Of a stretch of DNA of 64,000 nt, positions 52,432-60,403 are shown in pieces. Position numbers and translations under genes: made by a program. Below the pieces are notes generated by a model. It did not search any database. It saw nothing but the letters and a program-made list of their open reading frames with translations, and was not told the DNA's origin. This DNA is from an uncultured Clostridia bacterium (lineage in GTDB: Bacteria > Bacillota > Clostridia > Oscillospirales > Oscillospiraceae). The stretch's first letter is position 1. Each line of letters begins with the position of its first letter. The DNA is taken from positions 1-64,000 of the forward strand of contig CALADI010000024.1 in NCBI GenBank assembly GCA_937890525.1, given 5' to 3'.

Positions 52432-52596
52432 CTGACGGAGCACGGATGCGCCGCAGCCCTTCGGGAAGGGGACGCAGGCGGCGCAGCTTCGGCCGGGGAA
52501 ACCGTGGAGAGGGGATCGATCCCCGCAGACAACGCCCGGCTCCGTCGGGGGAAGGAAAAAGCACACCGGGCATGGGGATGCACGGTGTGCTTTCCT
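52432..52596 (+). ncRNA. Unclassified structured RNA with terminator, upstream of the MerR gene
   Basis: Nested helices: GACGGA/TCCGTC closing stem (about 52434-52439 with 52539-52544), GCGCCGC/GCGGCGC (52448-52454 with 52478-52484) holding CCCTTCGGGAAGGG, GCCGGG/CCCGGC (about 52492-52497 with 52533-52538) and the palindrome GGGGATCGATCCCC (about 52511-52524). A stem AAAGCACACCG/CGGTGTGCTTT (52558-52568 with 52583-52593) follows, with TTTCC after it. No coding frame is convincing here and no known class was recognised. Which strand is transcribed is not certain, because the better T-run is on the minus strand; no good promoter was found. Confidence 0.45.
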
Positions 52597-52626
52597 TATC
52601 AAAAGAGCGATTCTACTGGAAATCTA

Positions 52627-52657
52627 TTGACATTCCACCTGGTGTATGGTTTATAGT
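52627..52657 (+). promoter_or_regulatory. MerR-type promoter with 19-bp spacer
   Basis: TTGACA (52627-52632) and TATAGT (52652-52657) are separated by 19 bp, the overlong spacing typical of promoters that MerR regulators distort. A 17-bp reading (TTTATA) is the simpler alternative. It lies directly upstream of the merR-like gene. Confidence 0.65.
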
Positions 52658-52691
52658 AGGGGCACAGAGAAGAAACAAGGAGGTCAGATCC

Positions 52692-53573
52692 ATGAATATC
52701 AAACAAGCGGAGAAGCTGTCGGGGGTCTCCCGGCGGAACATTCGGTATTACGAGGAGCAGGGGATGCTCCACCCGGAGCGGAATCAGGAGAATGATTACC
52801 GGGAATATTCGGATGCGGACATCCAGACCTTGAAGCTGATCCGGGCGCTGCGCATGGTGGATATGCCGCTGGAGCAGATCCGGGGGGTGCTGTCCGGGCA
52901 GACCGGGCTGGACAAAGCCATGGCGGTGCAGGAACTCCGGCTCAAGCAGAAGCAGAAGCAGCTGCATACGGCCATCTACTTTTGCCGGGAACTAGGCGGC
53001 ATATCCGATCCCAACGGCCCCCGGCTGGATCAGGTGCTTCGGAAGATGGATGAGCCGGATCATGCCGAGGGTCTGTTCCGGGAGTGGATCCACGATTACC
53101 GGCAGGTGGCGCAGGCGCAATGCAAAAAGGTCTTTACCTTTGTCCCGGATGGCAGTGTGACCACAGCCGGGGAATTCACCATGGCGCTTCTGGACTTCGC
53201 CGGGAAGAATCAGATGGATCTGACCATCACCAAGGAGGGGATGTATCCGGAATTTACCATGAACGGGATCGAGTATACCGCAGAGCGGTTCTACGGACGA
53301 TCCTACCGGTTCCCCGTGGCGATGATCCGGTGTACGGCGAAGCACCCGGAGGAGCTGGAGCCGGAGATCCCCCGGAAAAAGCGGTGGGTGATGAAGCTGG
53401 TGCACTACGGGTGGCTGTATGCCTTGGCGCTGGCGCTGCTGTACACCGTGCTGTGGCGCACCATGGGCACGCAGACGGCGGCATCGTGGTTCATCTGGCT
53501 GTGCGCGGGGGTGCTGGTGTGCGTAGGGGTGTACCGCTTTATCCTGTTTGCATACAACCATTACGAGAAATAA
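52692..53573 (+). CDS. MerR-family regulator with C-terminal membrane helices
   Basis: 293 residues. Residues 1-70 are the MerR DNA-binding domain (MNIKQAEKLSGVSRRNIRYYEEQGML), followed by a coiled coil around 80-105 (KAMAVQELRLKQKQKQL). The last 60 residues hold two membrane helices (WLYALALALLYTVLW and FIWLCAGVLVCVGVYRFI), so the protein should be membrane-attached. Inducer unknown. AAGGAGG is before ATG 52692; the upstream open frame overlaps the structured RNA. A small gene follows 14 bases later. Confidence 0.88.
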   Translation: MNIKQAEKLSGVSRRNIRYYEEQGMLHPERNQENDYREYSDADIQTLKLIRALRMVDMPLEQIRGVLSGQTGLDKAMAVQELRLKQKQKQLHTAIYFCRELGGISDPNGPRLDQVLRKMDEPDHAEGLFREWIHDYRQVAQAQCKKVFTFVPDGSVTTAGEFTMALLDFAGKNQMDLTITKEGMYPEFTMNGIEYTAERFYGRSYRFPVAMIRCTAKHPEELEPEIPRKKRWVMKLVHYGWLYALALALLYTVLWRTMGTQTAASWFIWLCAGVLVCVGVYRFILFAYNHYEK

Positions 53574-53587
53574 AGGAGAAAATGGGG

Positions 53588-53815
53588 ATGAAACTGTTCA
53601 AAAAAGCGTTCTGGGTACCATATCCGGATTCTGACCAGTATCCGACGGTGAGCAAAGCAATGGAGGCCATCACGGCATACTGCGCCGAGTGCGGTCAGAC
53701 CTGCCGGTTCACCGGCGAGGATCGGGTAGAGATCGACGGAGTACCCTATGAGGTCTACCGGGGATACGAATCGGGCAGCCGTGGAAACTACGGCATCAAA
53801 TGCAGACAGATCTAA
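53588..53815 (+). CDS. Small uncharacterised protein (75 aa) downstream of MerR
   Basis: Starts MKLFKKAFWVPYPDSD; contains CAECGQTC and ends GNYGIKCRQI. No membrane segment. Two in-frame ATGs (53582, 53588) follow AAGGAG; the second has better spacing. The family is not recognised. Translation directly follows the MerR-like gene, so it is probably its co-regulated target. Confidence 0.7.
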   Translation: MKLFKKAFWVPYPDSDQYPTVSKAMEAITAYCAECGQTCRFTGEDRVEIDGVPYEVYRGYESGSRGNYGIKCRQI

Positions 53816-53844
53816 AAAACCGGGGGGCGATGTGCCTCCCGGTT
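53814..53844 (-). terminator. Terminator of the feoA-like gene
   Basis: AACCGGG-type stem (53818-53827 with 53835-53844), followed on the minus strand by TTTTTTAG. Confidence 0.8.
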
Positions 53845-53853
53845 CTCTGGATT

Positions 53854-54069
53854 TTATGCGACAATAATGGACTGGGCAAGCTGGTGATCGATGTTATACC
53901 GCCCGTCCTTGATGGAGACGACGCAGCCGCCTTTTCTGCGGGCGACTACCGTGATCGATGCGCCGGAATAGCACCCGAGGGAAAACAAGAAGGCGTTCAG
54001 CTCTTCATCGTTGGTATCCACCTGCCGGATGGTGTGGGGCACGCCCTCTTGAACTTCTGCCAAAGACAT
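53854..54069 (-). CDS. feoA: FeoA-like ferrous-iron transport accessory protein
   Basis: 71 residues, the size of a stand-alone FeoA. SH3-like beta-barrel features: SLAEVQEGVPHTIRQVDTN, LFSLGCYSGASITVVARRKGGCVV and ISIKDGRYNIDHQLAQSI. FeoA normally helps FeoB import Fe2+, but no feoB is adjacent. Start 54069 has GAGGTGAG three bases before it. A DtxR-like box at the transcription start supports iron control. Confidence 0.85.
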   Translation of the reverse strand: MSLAEVQEGVPHTIRQVDTNDEELNAFLFSLGCYSGASITVVARRKGGCVVSIKDGRYNIDHQLAQSIIVA

Positions 54070-54090
54070 ATGCTCACCTCGCATTCTGTA

Positions 54091-54114
54091 AATAGGTTAG
54101 CGCTTACTAACTAA
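54091..54114 (-). promoter_or_regulatory. DtxR/IdeR-like operator of feoA
   Basis: TAGGTTAG (54093-54100) and the inverted TTACTAACTAA (54104-54114) resemble the two halves of the DtxR/IdeR box (TTAGGTTAG-CTAACCTAA) but are three bases further apart. It covers the expected transcription start just downstream of the promoter. Confidence 0.55.
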
Positions 54115-54118
54115 AAAC

Positions 54119-54147
54119 AGTTTACACGAAAATAGGAGGTTTGTCAA
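54119..54147 (-). promoter_or_regulatory. Promoter of feoA
   Basis: Minus-strand TTGACA (54142-54147), 17-bp spacer, TAAACT (54119-54124). Confidence 0.82.
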
Positions 54148-54154
54148 GGGGAAA

Positions 54155-54814
54155 TCAGACTTCGCTGATCTCTTCCTCGGAAGGAGTCTGGGAATTGCTG
54201 CGGATACGGTCAAAAACCGGACGCAGCAGCCGGGAATTGAGATAGGCTGCCGCCGAAAAATACACCGCAAACCAGAGCACACCGGCTTGGAAGAAGTGGT
54301 AGGGATCCAGAAAGAACATCCCCACCGGGAGCAGGTTGAGGATGGCTGCCAGCAGGGCGCGGGGCAGATAGCCCAAACACAGCAGAAATGCGTTGCGCAG
54401 CATCGTTATCGTCCGATCCCGAAACTGGCTCATCAACGGGAATGCCATGGCAGCGGTCATAGACACCAGCACAAAGACCGCAATGGCGGGGATGAACAGG
54501 GCGTGCATCCCACCGCTCATGGACAAAAACCAGAGACAGTAGTACAAGGAGCTGAAGCCCACCGCAAAATAGAGCAACCACACGATGGTGGCCTGCATGA
54601 AATCGGCGGCAAACACATGGAAGTACCGCTTGTAAAGACCGTCCTCCTCATCCGTGCCCATTTTGAAGCACACCGAGTACAGGGCGTTGGTGGCAGCGCC
54701 GATGGTGACAAGGGGAATGCAGGTCAGCAGGTAGACCACATTCAGCAGCAGAATGTCCCCGAATCGGCTTAGGACCTGCATCGGCTTGGAATCCAGAGAA
54801 AAAATACCTTTCAT
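54155..54814 (-). CDS. YesL/DUF624-family membrane protein
   Basis: 219 residues, about five helices. Near-N-terminal FGDILLLNVVYLLTCIPLVTIGAATNALYSVC is the signature of YesL proteins, often found with carbohydrate ABC transporters, though none is near here. C-terminus rich in Ser/Glu. GGAG is eight bases before ATG 54814. Its stop lies just upstream of the feoA promoter. Confidence 0.88.
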   Translation of the reverse strand: MKGIFSLDSKPMQVLSRFGDILLLNVVYLLTCIPLVTIGAATNALYSVCFKMGTDEEDGLYKRYFHVFAADFMQATIVWLLYFAVGFSSLYYCLWFLSMSGGMHALFIPAIAVFVLVSMTAAMAFPLMSQFRDRTITMLRNAFLLCLGYLPRALLAAILNLLPVGMFFLDPYHFFQAGVLWFAVYFSAAAYLNSRLLRPVFDRIRSNSQTPSEEEISEV

Positions 54815-54856
54815 ACAGTCATCTCCAACAATAGTTTGTTTATTCAGCAGGAATGG

Positions 54857-55375
54857 TCACAGACAGCGTTCGTAGGCGACACGGGGGGTACCGTCCTCCA
54901 CATGGATGGTGCCGCAGAGGGTGTAGCCGTTCTTCTCCAGTGTGCGGCGCATGGGAAGATTGTCCTTGTGGGTGTCACAGCGCATGGATACGATGCCCGC
55001 TTCAGCGCATTGCCGGGCGAGATACTCGATGACGGCGGTGGCAATGCCGGATTTTTTGGCGTCTGGGTGGATGGCAATGCGGTGGATCATGCCGTAGCGG
55101 GACTGGTTGGTGCGCCATGCACCCTCCTCCATCACGGCATAAGTGGGCTCCGTGCCGATGTAGACAGCGGCGATCCCGACGGGCTTGGCGTCAGCTTCTA
55201 TGACCACGGCGATGCCTTGGGCGACATCGCGGAGGAAGTCATCGGCGCTGGGGTAATCCCCCTGCCATTGGTCGATGCCGGCGGCGTGAAGGCTCCTGCG
55301 GGCAAAGCAGAACATCTGCTCAGCGAAGTCCCGATCCTCGATACGGCCGGGTCTGATGTGGATGGAATGGGTCAT
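54857..55375 (-). CDS. GNAT-family N-acetyltransferase
   Basis: 172 residues. IHRIAIHPDAKKSGIATAVIEYLARQCAEAG includes the acetyl-CoA loop, and MRRTLEKNGYTLCGTIH the C-terminal GNAT element; DQWQGDYPSADDF near the start is often seen in N-acetyltransferases of unknown substrate. The ribosome site is weak (AAAGGA, 13 bases upstream). Confidence 0.88.
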   Translation of the reverse strand: MTHSIHIRPGRIEDRDFAEQMFCFARRSLHAAGIDQWQGDYPSADDFLRDVAQGIAVVIEADAKPVGIAAVYIGTEPTYAVMEEGAWRTNQSRYGMIHRIAIHPDAKKSGIATAVIEYLARQCAEAGIVSMRCDTHKDNLPMRRTLEKNGYTLCGTIHVEDGTPRVAYERCL

Positions 55376-55414
55376 TGGGGCGGATCGGTCCTTTCTTTGT
55401 GGATCATGTGCATC

Positions 55415-55441
55415 AAAGGGGCTGCCCCGTGGGGCAGCCCC
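55415..55441 (-). terminator. Terminator of the aldo/keto reductase gene
   Basis: GGGGCTGCCCC/GGGGCAGCCCC (55417-55427 with 55430-55440), with only CTTTG behind it on the minus strand. Confidence 0.65.
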
Positions 55442-55453
55442 GGATCGGATGGA

Positions 55454-56461
55454 TCAAGCGCCGAATTCCTCGGCGACCTTCTTCAGCATCTGCCGGATGG
55501 GAAGCTGATAGGGACAGCGCCCCTCGCAGGCACCGCATTCGATGCAGTCCCCGGCGGTGTGCTCCTGAGAGAAGTACCGGCTCTTAGCCCAGTCTGCCAG
55601 ACCATACCGGGTCAGATATCCGCTGAACAGGAACATGGATGGAATGTTGATCCCCACGGTGCAGGGAGCGCAGTAGTTGCACCGGCGGCAGAAAGCGGTG
55701 CCCAGCTCCTTGCGGATCTGCTCGATCCGGGCAGTCTCCTCCGGGGTGATGGGGGTGCTGTTGCAGACGGCATCCAGATTCTGGCGGATCTCCGATTCTT
55801 CCGCCATGCCGGGGATCACCACCGTCACATCCGGGTTGTTGGCGATGAACCGCAGGGCAAGAGAAGCATCCTCCAGAGCGCCGCCGGCCAGCGGCTTCAT
55901 GCAGATAAAGCCCACATTCTTCTGGGTGCATTGGCGCATCCATTCTTCGCCTTGGGTCTCCACCAGATTGTAGGGGAACATGATAGTCTCCACCCAAGGC
56001 AGTTCCAGCGCCCGGGCAAAGACCTCGGTGGAGTGGGCGGTCAGACCGATGTGACCGATCTTGCCGGCGGCCCGGGCTTCCATTAGGGCTTCCAGAGCGC
56101 CGCCGGGAGCCGTGACCTGCTCGAGCTGCTCCAGACTGGGGTTGTGAACTTGGTACAGGTCGATGTAGTCGGTGCGCAGGTTGGTCAGGCTGGTTTGGAT
56201 GTCCCGCGCCATGCCTTCCCGATCCCGTGCCATGCTCTTGGTGGCAAGGACGAACCGGTCCCGAAGCCCTTCCAGAGCCTTGCCCAGATATTCCTCGCTG
56301 ACGGTATAGCCCCGGGCGGTGTCAATGTAGTTCACGCCGTGTTCCAGCAGCAGTTCCATCAGGGGGCGGGTGTCATCCTGCCCGATGCGCTGGATGGGGA
56401 TGCCGCCGAAGCCCAATCGGGAGATCTTCAGTCCGGTTTTGCCGAGAATTCTGTATTCCAT
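55454..56461 (-). CDS. Aldo/keto reductase with C-terminal ferredoxin-like cluster motifs
   Basis: 335 residues. TIM-barrel AKR start MEYRILGKTGLKISRLGFGG, catalytic Asp/Tyr in NYIDTARGYTVSEEYLGKAL, DLYQVHNP strand. The C-terminus has CRRCNYCAPC and CIECGACEGRCPYQLP, a [4Fe-4S]-type arrangement found in this AKR subgroup of anaerobes. Substrate unknown. GGAGGT is seven bases before ATG 56461. PAP2 gene lies upstream in the same direction. Confidence 0.92.
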   Translation of the reverse strand: MEYRILGKTGLKISRLGFGGIPIQRIGQDDTRPLMELLLEHGVNYIDTARGYTVSEEYLGKALEGLRDRFVLATKSMARDREGMARDIQTSLTNLRTDYIDLYQVHNPSLEQLEQVTAPGGALEALMEARAAGKIGHIGLTAHSTEVFARALELPWVETIMFPYNLVETQGEEWMRQCTQKNVGFICMKPLAGGALEDASLALRFIANNPDVTVVIPGMAEESEIRQNLDAVCNSTPITPEETARIEQIRKELGTAFCRRCNYCAPCTVGINIPSMFLFSGYLTRYGLADWAKSRYFSQEHTAGDCIECGACEGRCPYQLPIRQMLKKVAEEFGA

Positions 56462-56518
56462 AAATCGTACCTCCAATTCTTTGATTATGATCCGAATAGC
56501 GTGTTTGAGACAGGGGTA

Positions 56519-57061
56519 TCACATCACGATGCATGCCAGAGCGGCGCAGACGCAGCCGATCACAGCTCCGGAGAGCACATCGCTGGGGTAGTGTACCCCC
56601 ACATACAGCCGGGAGTAGCCCATGACCACCGCCTGTGCCACGGCGGCCAGACGCAGCCACGGATTCGGCAGCATTACCGCCCACGCAATTCCGGCGGAAA
56701 AAGCCCCGCAGGTATGACCGGAGGGAAAGGAGTTGCGGTCGTTGGAGATCAGCAGGGGGATGTAATCATCCATGGTGACATAAGGGCGGGGGCGGGCGAA
56801 GAAGGGCTTGAGCATCAGGTTGGTGATGACCACGCTGAAGATCAAGGCGATGCCCGAGCACATGCCGGCGGCGTAGGTGCGCTCCCGGAACAGCATCAGT
56901 ACCGATGCGGCGATCCAGATGGCTCCGCCGTTACCCAGGGAGGTGTAGATTTTCATGATCAGATCCATGACGCCGCCACGGCGGTGGCGCTGGATTTTGA
57001 GCAATAGGGATTCATCCGTGCGCTGAATGGCATCACGCAGGCGCCCTTGGTCTTGTGGCAT
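56519..57061 (-). CDS. PAP2-family phosphatase (undecaprenyl-diphosphatase-like)
   Basis: 180 residues, about five helices. The three phosphatase motifs are complete: KPFFARPRP, PSGHTCG and SRLYVGVHYPSDV. They dephosphorylate lipid phosphates, in bacteria often undecaprenyl diphosphate, at the outer face. Start 57061 (MPQDQGR) has GGAAGG ten bases upstream; the frame stays open to 57379 but that part is Pro/Arg-rich and crosses a divergent promoter. Confidence 0.88.
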   Translation of the reverse strand: MPQDQGRLRDAIQRTDESLLLKIQRHRRGGVMDLIMKIYTSLGNGGAIWIAASVLMLFRERTYAAGMCSGIALIFSVVITNLMLKPFFARPRPYVTMDDYIPLLISNDRNSFPSGHTCGAFSAGIAWAVMLPNPWLRLAAVAQAVVMGYSRLYVGVHYPSDVLSGAVIGCVCAALACIVM

Positions 57062-57259
57062 AGCAACAGATCCTTCCGGGAGGTGGGATGCACGGCCGCT
57101 TCTCCAGCGGGGCGATGTGCATCGAGGAAAAATGTCCGCCGATCCGGCGGAGTACAGATACACTATCATGATACCAAATGATCCCCGATTTTTCAACCTC
57201 AGGAAAGGGAAACTGCGGGGAAAACTGCATCTACTGAAAAGCTTGCCCGGGGCCCCGAC

Positions 57260-57289
57260 TTGACAGCGCACCTTCCTTTGATATATAGT
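57260..57289 (+). promoter_or_regulatory. Promoter of the HTH-TPR regulator
   Basis: TTGACA (57260-57265), 18-bp spacer, TATAGT (57284-57289). Confidence 0.72.
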
Positions 57290-57381
57290 GAATTTGGAAG
57301 AAACAAAAAACACCCCCCGGACACGCCGGGCACAAAAGGCGGATTCTTGCTGCTTATGCAAGGATATTTTGGAGAACACAT

Positions 57382-58527
57382 ATGAACTACACCTCTTTTA
57401 TGATCCGCAAGACCAGAGTGGAGAAAAATTGGAGTCAGGAGGGACTGTGCAGGAACATCTGCACGGCATCCTACCTGTCCAAAATCGAACAGGGAAAGGC
57501 AGAGCCTTCCGATGAGATCGTGGGGCTGCTGTTTGAACGGCTGGGCATCCGCTGGAATACCCAGTCATTGACGGGAGAGGAAATCCGGCGAGCTTATGAC
57601 CTGCTGTTTTCGGAGGAGTACGAGCTTCTGGTGCAGGAGTTGGAAACCGAGGAATTCCGTGGCTATGAAAACAGTCCGTGGGGCTTGGATGCGCTGCTTC
57701 TTCGCAACACCGTGGGCAACGGGGGCGAGGTGGATCCGGAACTGGAGGTGCTGATGGATCCCAAGCAGCTATCTCTCCAGCGGCTTTTGCAGGAACGGGG
57801 AGATGAAGCCGTCCGGCTGTACCCCTGCGGATACACCTATTACGCCGCGGGATTTGCCTATTACTGCCGGGGTGACTATGCAAGAGCCATCGACTTCATG
57901 AACCGGGCCAACACCTTGGCCTGTGACGAGGGCAGCGTGCGGATCATGCTCAATGCCCGGATCACGGTGGGATCCTGCTATTCCAATCTCAGCGATTTTG
58001 ACTCCATGAACCGTCACTATGCCGCGGCACGCCGTCTGGCCCGGTCGCTGGGGGATATGGAATCTATGCAGAATATGGACTATAACATTGCCGCCACCTG
58101 CTTGGAAGCGGGGCGGTATGCAGAAGCCCTGACCTATTTCCAAACCCAGAGGGATTCCGAGAGCATACTGGTGCTGCACAAACTGGCGATCTGCTATGAG
58201 AAGCTGGACCGCAGGGCAGATGCCTTGGAGGTTTTGGAGCGGGCGTTGGCGCTGAAGGATGAATCTGCGGGGCAGATGATGCACGAAATGTGCCGGACGG
58301 TGTATCTGCGCCTGACCCAGATCCGGTATCTGGACTCCCAGATCTATGGCGACAGCTTGCTGGGCACCTTCGCCCTGTGCCGCAGCAATGCCCCTGTGGG
58401 CTACTGCCTGTTCCACATGCCGTGGATGCTGGAATGGTATGAACATCACCGCCAGTATAAGCAGGTGGCGGCGCTGCTGCTGGAATTTCCTGACTATGGG
58501 AAAAATAGATCCTTAAACAGAGAATAA
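57382..58527 (+). CDS. XRE-type HTH regulator with TPR repeats (RRNPP-like)
   Basis: 381 residues. Residues 1-65 form an XRE helix-turn-helix (VEKNWSQEGLCRNICTASYLSKIEQGK), and the rest is helical repeats such as AAGFAYYCRGDYARAIDFMNRA and YAEALTYFQTQ. This arrangement is that of peptide-binding regulators (Rgg, PlcR, RRNPP). No small exported peptide gene was found next to it. GGAG is nine bases before ATG 57382. The MFS gene follows after 76 bases with its own promoter. Confidence 0.85.
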   Translation: MNYTSFMIRKTRVEKNWSQEGLCRNICTASYLSKIEQGKAEPSDEIVGLLFERLGIRWNTQSLTGEEIRRAYDLLFSEEYELLVQELETEEFRGYENSPWGLDALLLRNTVGNGGEVDPELEVLMDPKQLSLQRLLQERGDEAVRLYPCGYTYYAAGFAYYCRGDYARAIDFMNRANTLACDEGSVRIMLNARITVGSCYSNLSDFDSMNRHYAAARRLARSLGDMESMQNMDYNIAATCLEAGRYAEALTYFQTQRDSESILVLHKLAICYEKLDRRADALEVLERALALKDESAGQMMHEMCRTVYLRLTQIRYLDSQIYGDSLLGTFALCRSNAPVGYCLFHMPWMLEWYEHHRQYKQVAALLLEFPDYGKNRSLNRE

Positions 58528-58535
58528 CGAAGGAA

Positions 58536-58583
58536 TTGTCCCAGAACTGTCCCGTTGTCATCACCTTAAATCTGTGCTACCCT
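58536..58583 (+). promoter_or_regulatory. Promoter of the MFS gene with repeated GTCCC elements
   Basis: TTGTCA (58555-58560), 17-bp spacer, TACCCT (58578-58583). TTGTCCC (58536-58542) and CTGTCCC (58547-58553) lie just upstream, then TTGTCA, as tandem repeats 11 and 8 bases apart. They could be operators of the adjoining regulator. Confidence 0.5.
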
Positions 58584-58603
58584 ATATACACGAGGTGATG
58601 ACC

Positions 58604-59824
58604 ATGAAGAACAAACTCTGGACTAGGAATTTTACTCTGCTGATCTGCGCCACCACCATGGGGACGATCGGCTCCATTGCCGGGGGATTCGCCCTTTCAT
58701 TTCTGGTGTTTGACGAGACGGGCAGTACACTGGCGGCGGCGCTGATCCTTGCCACCCAGTTGATCCCCGGGTTCCTGATTCCCACCTTCTTTGCCCCGTG
58801 GATGGATCGGCTTCCCCGCAAGCCTTTCTTGGTGGCGGGGGATCTGGTGAACGGGGTGCTGTATACCGGCATGGGGATCTATCTGCTGAGCAGACCCTTC
58901 TCCTACATGGGGTATCTGGGCTTCTCGCTGGTGCTGGCCTGCTTGGGCAGCTTTGATTCTCTGGCGTACAACAGCATCTACCCCAACCTGATCCCCAAGG
59001 GGATGGAGGACAAGGGCTATGCCGTCTCCGGGATGCTCTACCCGGTGCTCAATGTGCTGATGATGCCGGTTTCCGCGCTGCTGATGGACACCATCGGTGT
59101 GGCGTGGATCCTCATCGGGCAGGGGGGACTGTCCGTCCTTGCCGCTGTGACCGAACATTTCATCCGTTTGGAGGAACAAAATCGGCTGAACGGGCAGAGG
59201 TACACCCTTTCTCTGTGGTGGCAGGATCTGAAGGACGGCTTTGCCTACCTGCGCCGGGAGAAGGGACTGCAAGGGATCTATTCGTATATGGCGGTGACCA
59301 ACGGTGTGGCACAGGGCTACGGGCCGCTGATGATCGCATTCTTTCGCACCATGCCGGGGATGACCAGCTTTATGTATGCTATGTTTTCCGTGGCGGAGTT
59401 TCTGGGGCGGTCTGTGGGCGGGGTGTTCTGCTACCGCTTCCGCATCGAGAAAAAGAAGAAATATGGATTCGCCTTTTTCGTCTATCAGTTTTATGAGATC
59501 ATGGATATGTCCCTGCTGTGGCTGCCCTATCCGCTGATGCTGGTGAACCGGGGGATCTGCGGATTCCTGGGGATCAACAGCGCCACCATGCGTCAGGCAG
59601 CCGTGCAATCCTACATCCCCGACGAGTTCCGGGCAAGGGTCAACGCCTTGTCAGGGGTGATGATCTTGGTCATGAGCAGCATTTTTGCTTTATTGATCGG
59701 CGCTATGGGGGAGGTCATGGATCTCAGGATCTGCATGACCCTGTGCGCCGGGCTGACCCTTGCCGTGTGCTGGGTCACCATCGGACGGCGCAGGAAGGAG
59801 ATCTCCCGGATCTATGAAGCATGA
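58604..59824 (+). CDS. Major facilitator superfamily (MFS) efflux-type transporter
   Basis: 406 residues, 12 helices. FTLLICATTMGTIGSIAGGFALSFLVFDETGSTLAAAL and PWMDRLPRKPFLVAGDLVNG (the D-R-x-x-R/K loop after helix 2) are typical for MFS proteins related to MefA/TetV-like exporters. Substrate unknown. GAGGTG is six bases before ATG 58604, preferred to an ATG six bases earlier. Likely controlled by the HTH-TPR gene next to it. Confidence 0.9.
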   Translation: MKNKLWTRNFTLLICATTMGTIGSIAGGFALSFLVFDETGSTLAAALILATQLIPGFLIPTFFAPWMDRLPRKPFLVAGDLVNGVLYTGMGIYLLSRPFSYMGYLGFSLVLACLGSFDSLAYNSIYPNLIPKGMEDKGYAVSGMLYPVLNVLMMPVSALLMDTIGVAWILIGQGGLSVLAAVTEHFIRLEEQNRLNGQRYTLSLWWQDLKDGFAYLRREKGLQGIYSYMAVTNGVAQGYGPLMIAFFRTMPGMTSFMYAMFSVAEFLGRSVGGVFCYRFRIEKKKKYGFAFFVYQFYEIMDMSLLWLPYPLMLVNRGICGFLGINSATMRQAAVQSYIPDEFRARVNALSGVMILVMSSIFALLIGAMGEVMDLRICMTLCAGLTLAVCWVTIGRRRKEISRIYEA

Positions 59825-59851
59825 TCCGTGGGCAATGGCGAATCAAAAACA

Positions 59852-59892
59852 AAATCGGGATGGAGTCATCGTAGGCTCCATCCCGATTTTTG
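59852..59892. terminator. Bidirectional terminator between MFS and GNAT genes
   Basis: 14-bp stem AAATCGGGATGGAG/CTCCATCCCGATTT (59852-59865 with 59876-59889) followed by TTTG, with A-run on the other side. Confidence 0.93.
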
Positions 59893-59899
59893 CTGTGTT

Positions 59900-60313
59900 C
59901 TATGGAATTTGGGACAACCGCACAAAGCCGCAGCATCCGATCTGCTCCAGCGGTGCAAAGCCCAGAGCGCGGTAGAATGCCTTGGTTTTGGGGGTGTCAT
60001 CGGTGGTCAGGAAAATCTGGCGGACATGGGAAAACTGCTGTAAGATCCTGTGCATCAGCGCCGTGCCGATCCCTCTGCGCTGATACTCCGGCTTCACCAG
60101 AATATCTTGAATGTATACGATGGTTTGACCGTCTCCGACCACTCGGATCAGTCCCACCAAATCGGTTCCCTCATATGCCCCGAGGGTCAGCAGAGAGTGC
60201 TGCAGCCCCGCTTCCAGCGTGGCAGGGTCAGAAGTGTAGGCCGTCCAGCCTACGCTGTTGTATAAATCCAGCACCTCGTCCATAGGGATGCTGAGACATT
60301 CTTTGATCGTCAT
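59900..60313 (-). CDS. GNAT-family N-acetyltransferase
   Basis: 137 residues. VYIQDILVKPEYQRRGIGTALMHRILQQ has the acetyl-CoA-binding R/Q-x-x-G-x-G/A loop, and TPKTKAFYRALGF is the C-terminal motif. Acceptor unknown. AGGAGG is nine bases before ATG 60313. Confidence 0.92.
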   Translation of the reverse strand: MTIKECLSIPMDEVLDLYNSVGWTAYTSDPATLEAGLQHSLLTLGAYEGTDLVGLIRVVGDGQTIVYIQDILVKPEYQRRGIGTALMHRILQQFSHVRQIFLTTDDTPKTKAFYRALGFAPLEQIGCCGFVRLSQIP

Positions 60314-60403
60314 ATTATGTAACCTCCTATTGCCGAATTGTGGTCAAAATCAGAGGATCAGCGCAATCTCATGATTCCTGCTCCTTTCCGTGGTTCAGAG
60401 GGC

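Noticed and set aside
52300..52656. 119-codon + strand frame before the MerR gene
   Set aside because: It runs through the structured RNA and the terminator stem, has no ribosome site and no recognisable protein features.
53084..53587. Long frame in another phase inside the MerR gene
   Set aside because: Shadow of the MerR-like coding frame; only its last 76 codons (from 53588) form the separate small gene with a ribosome site.
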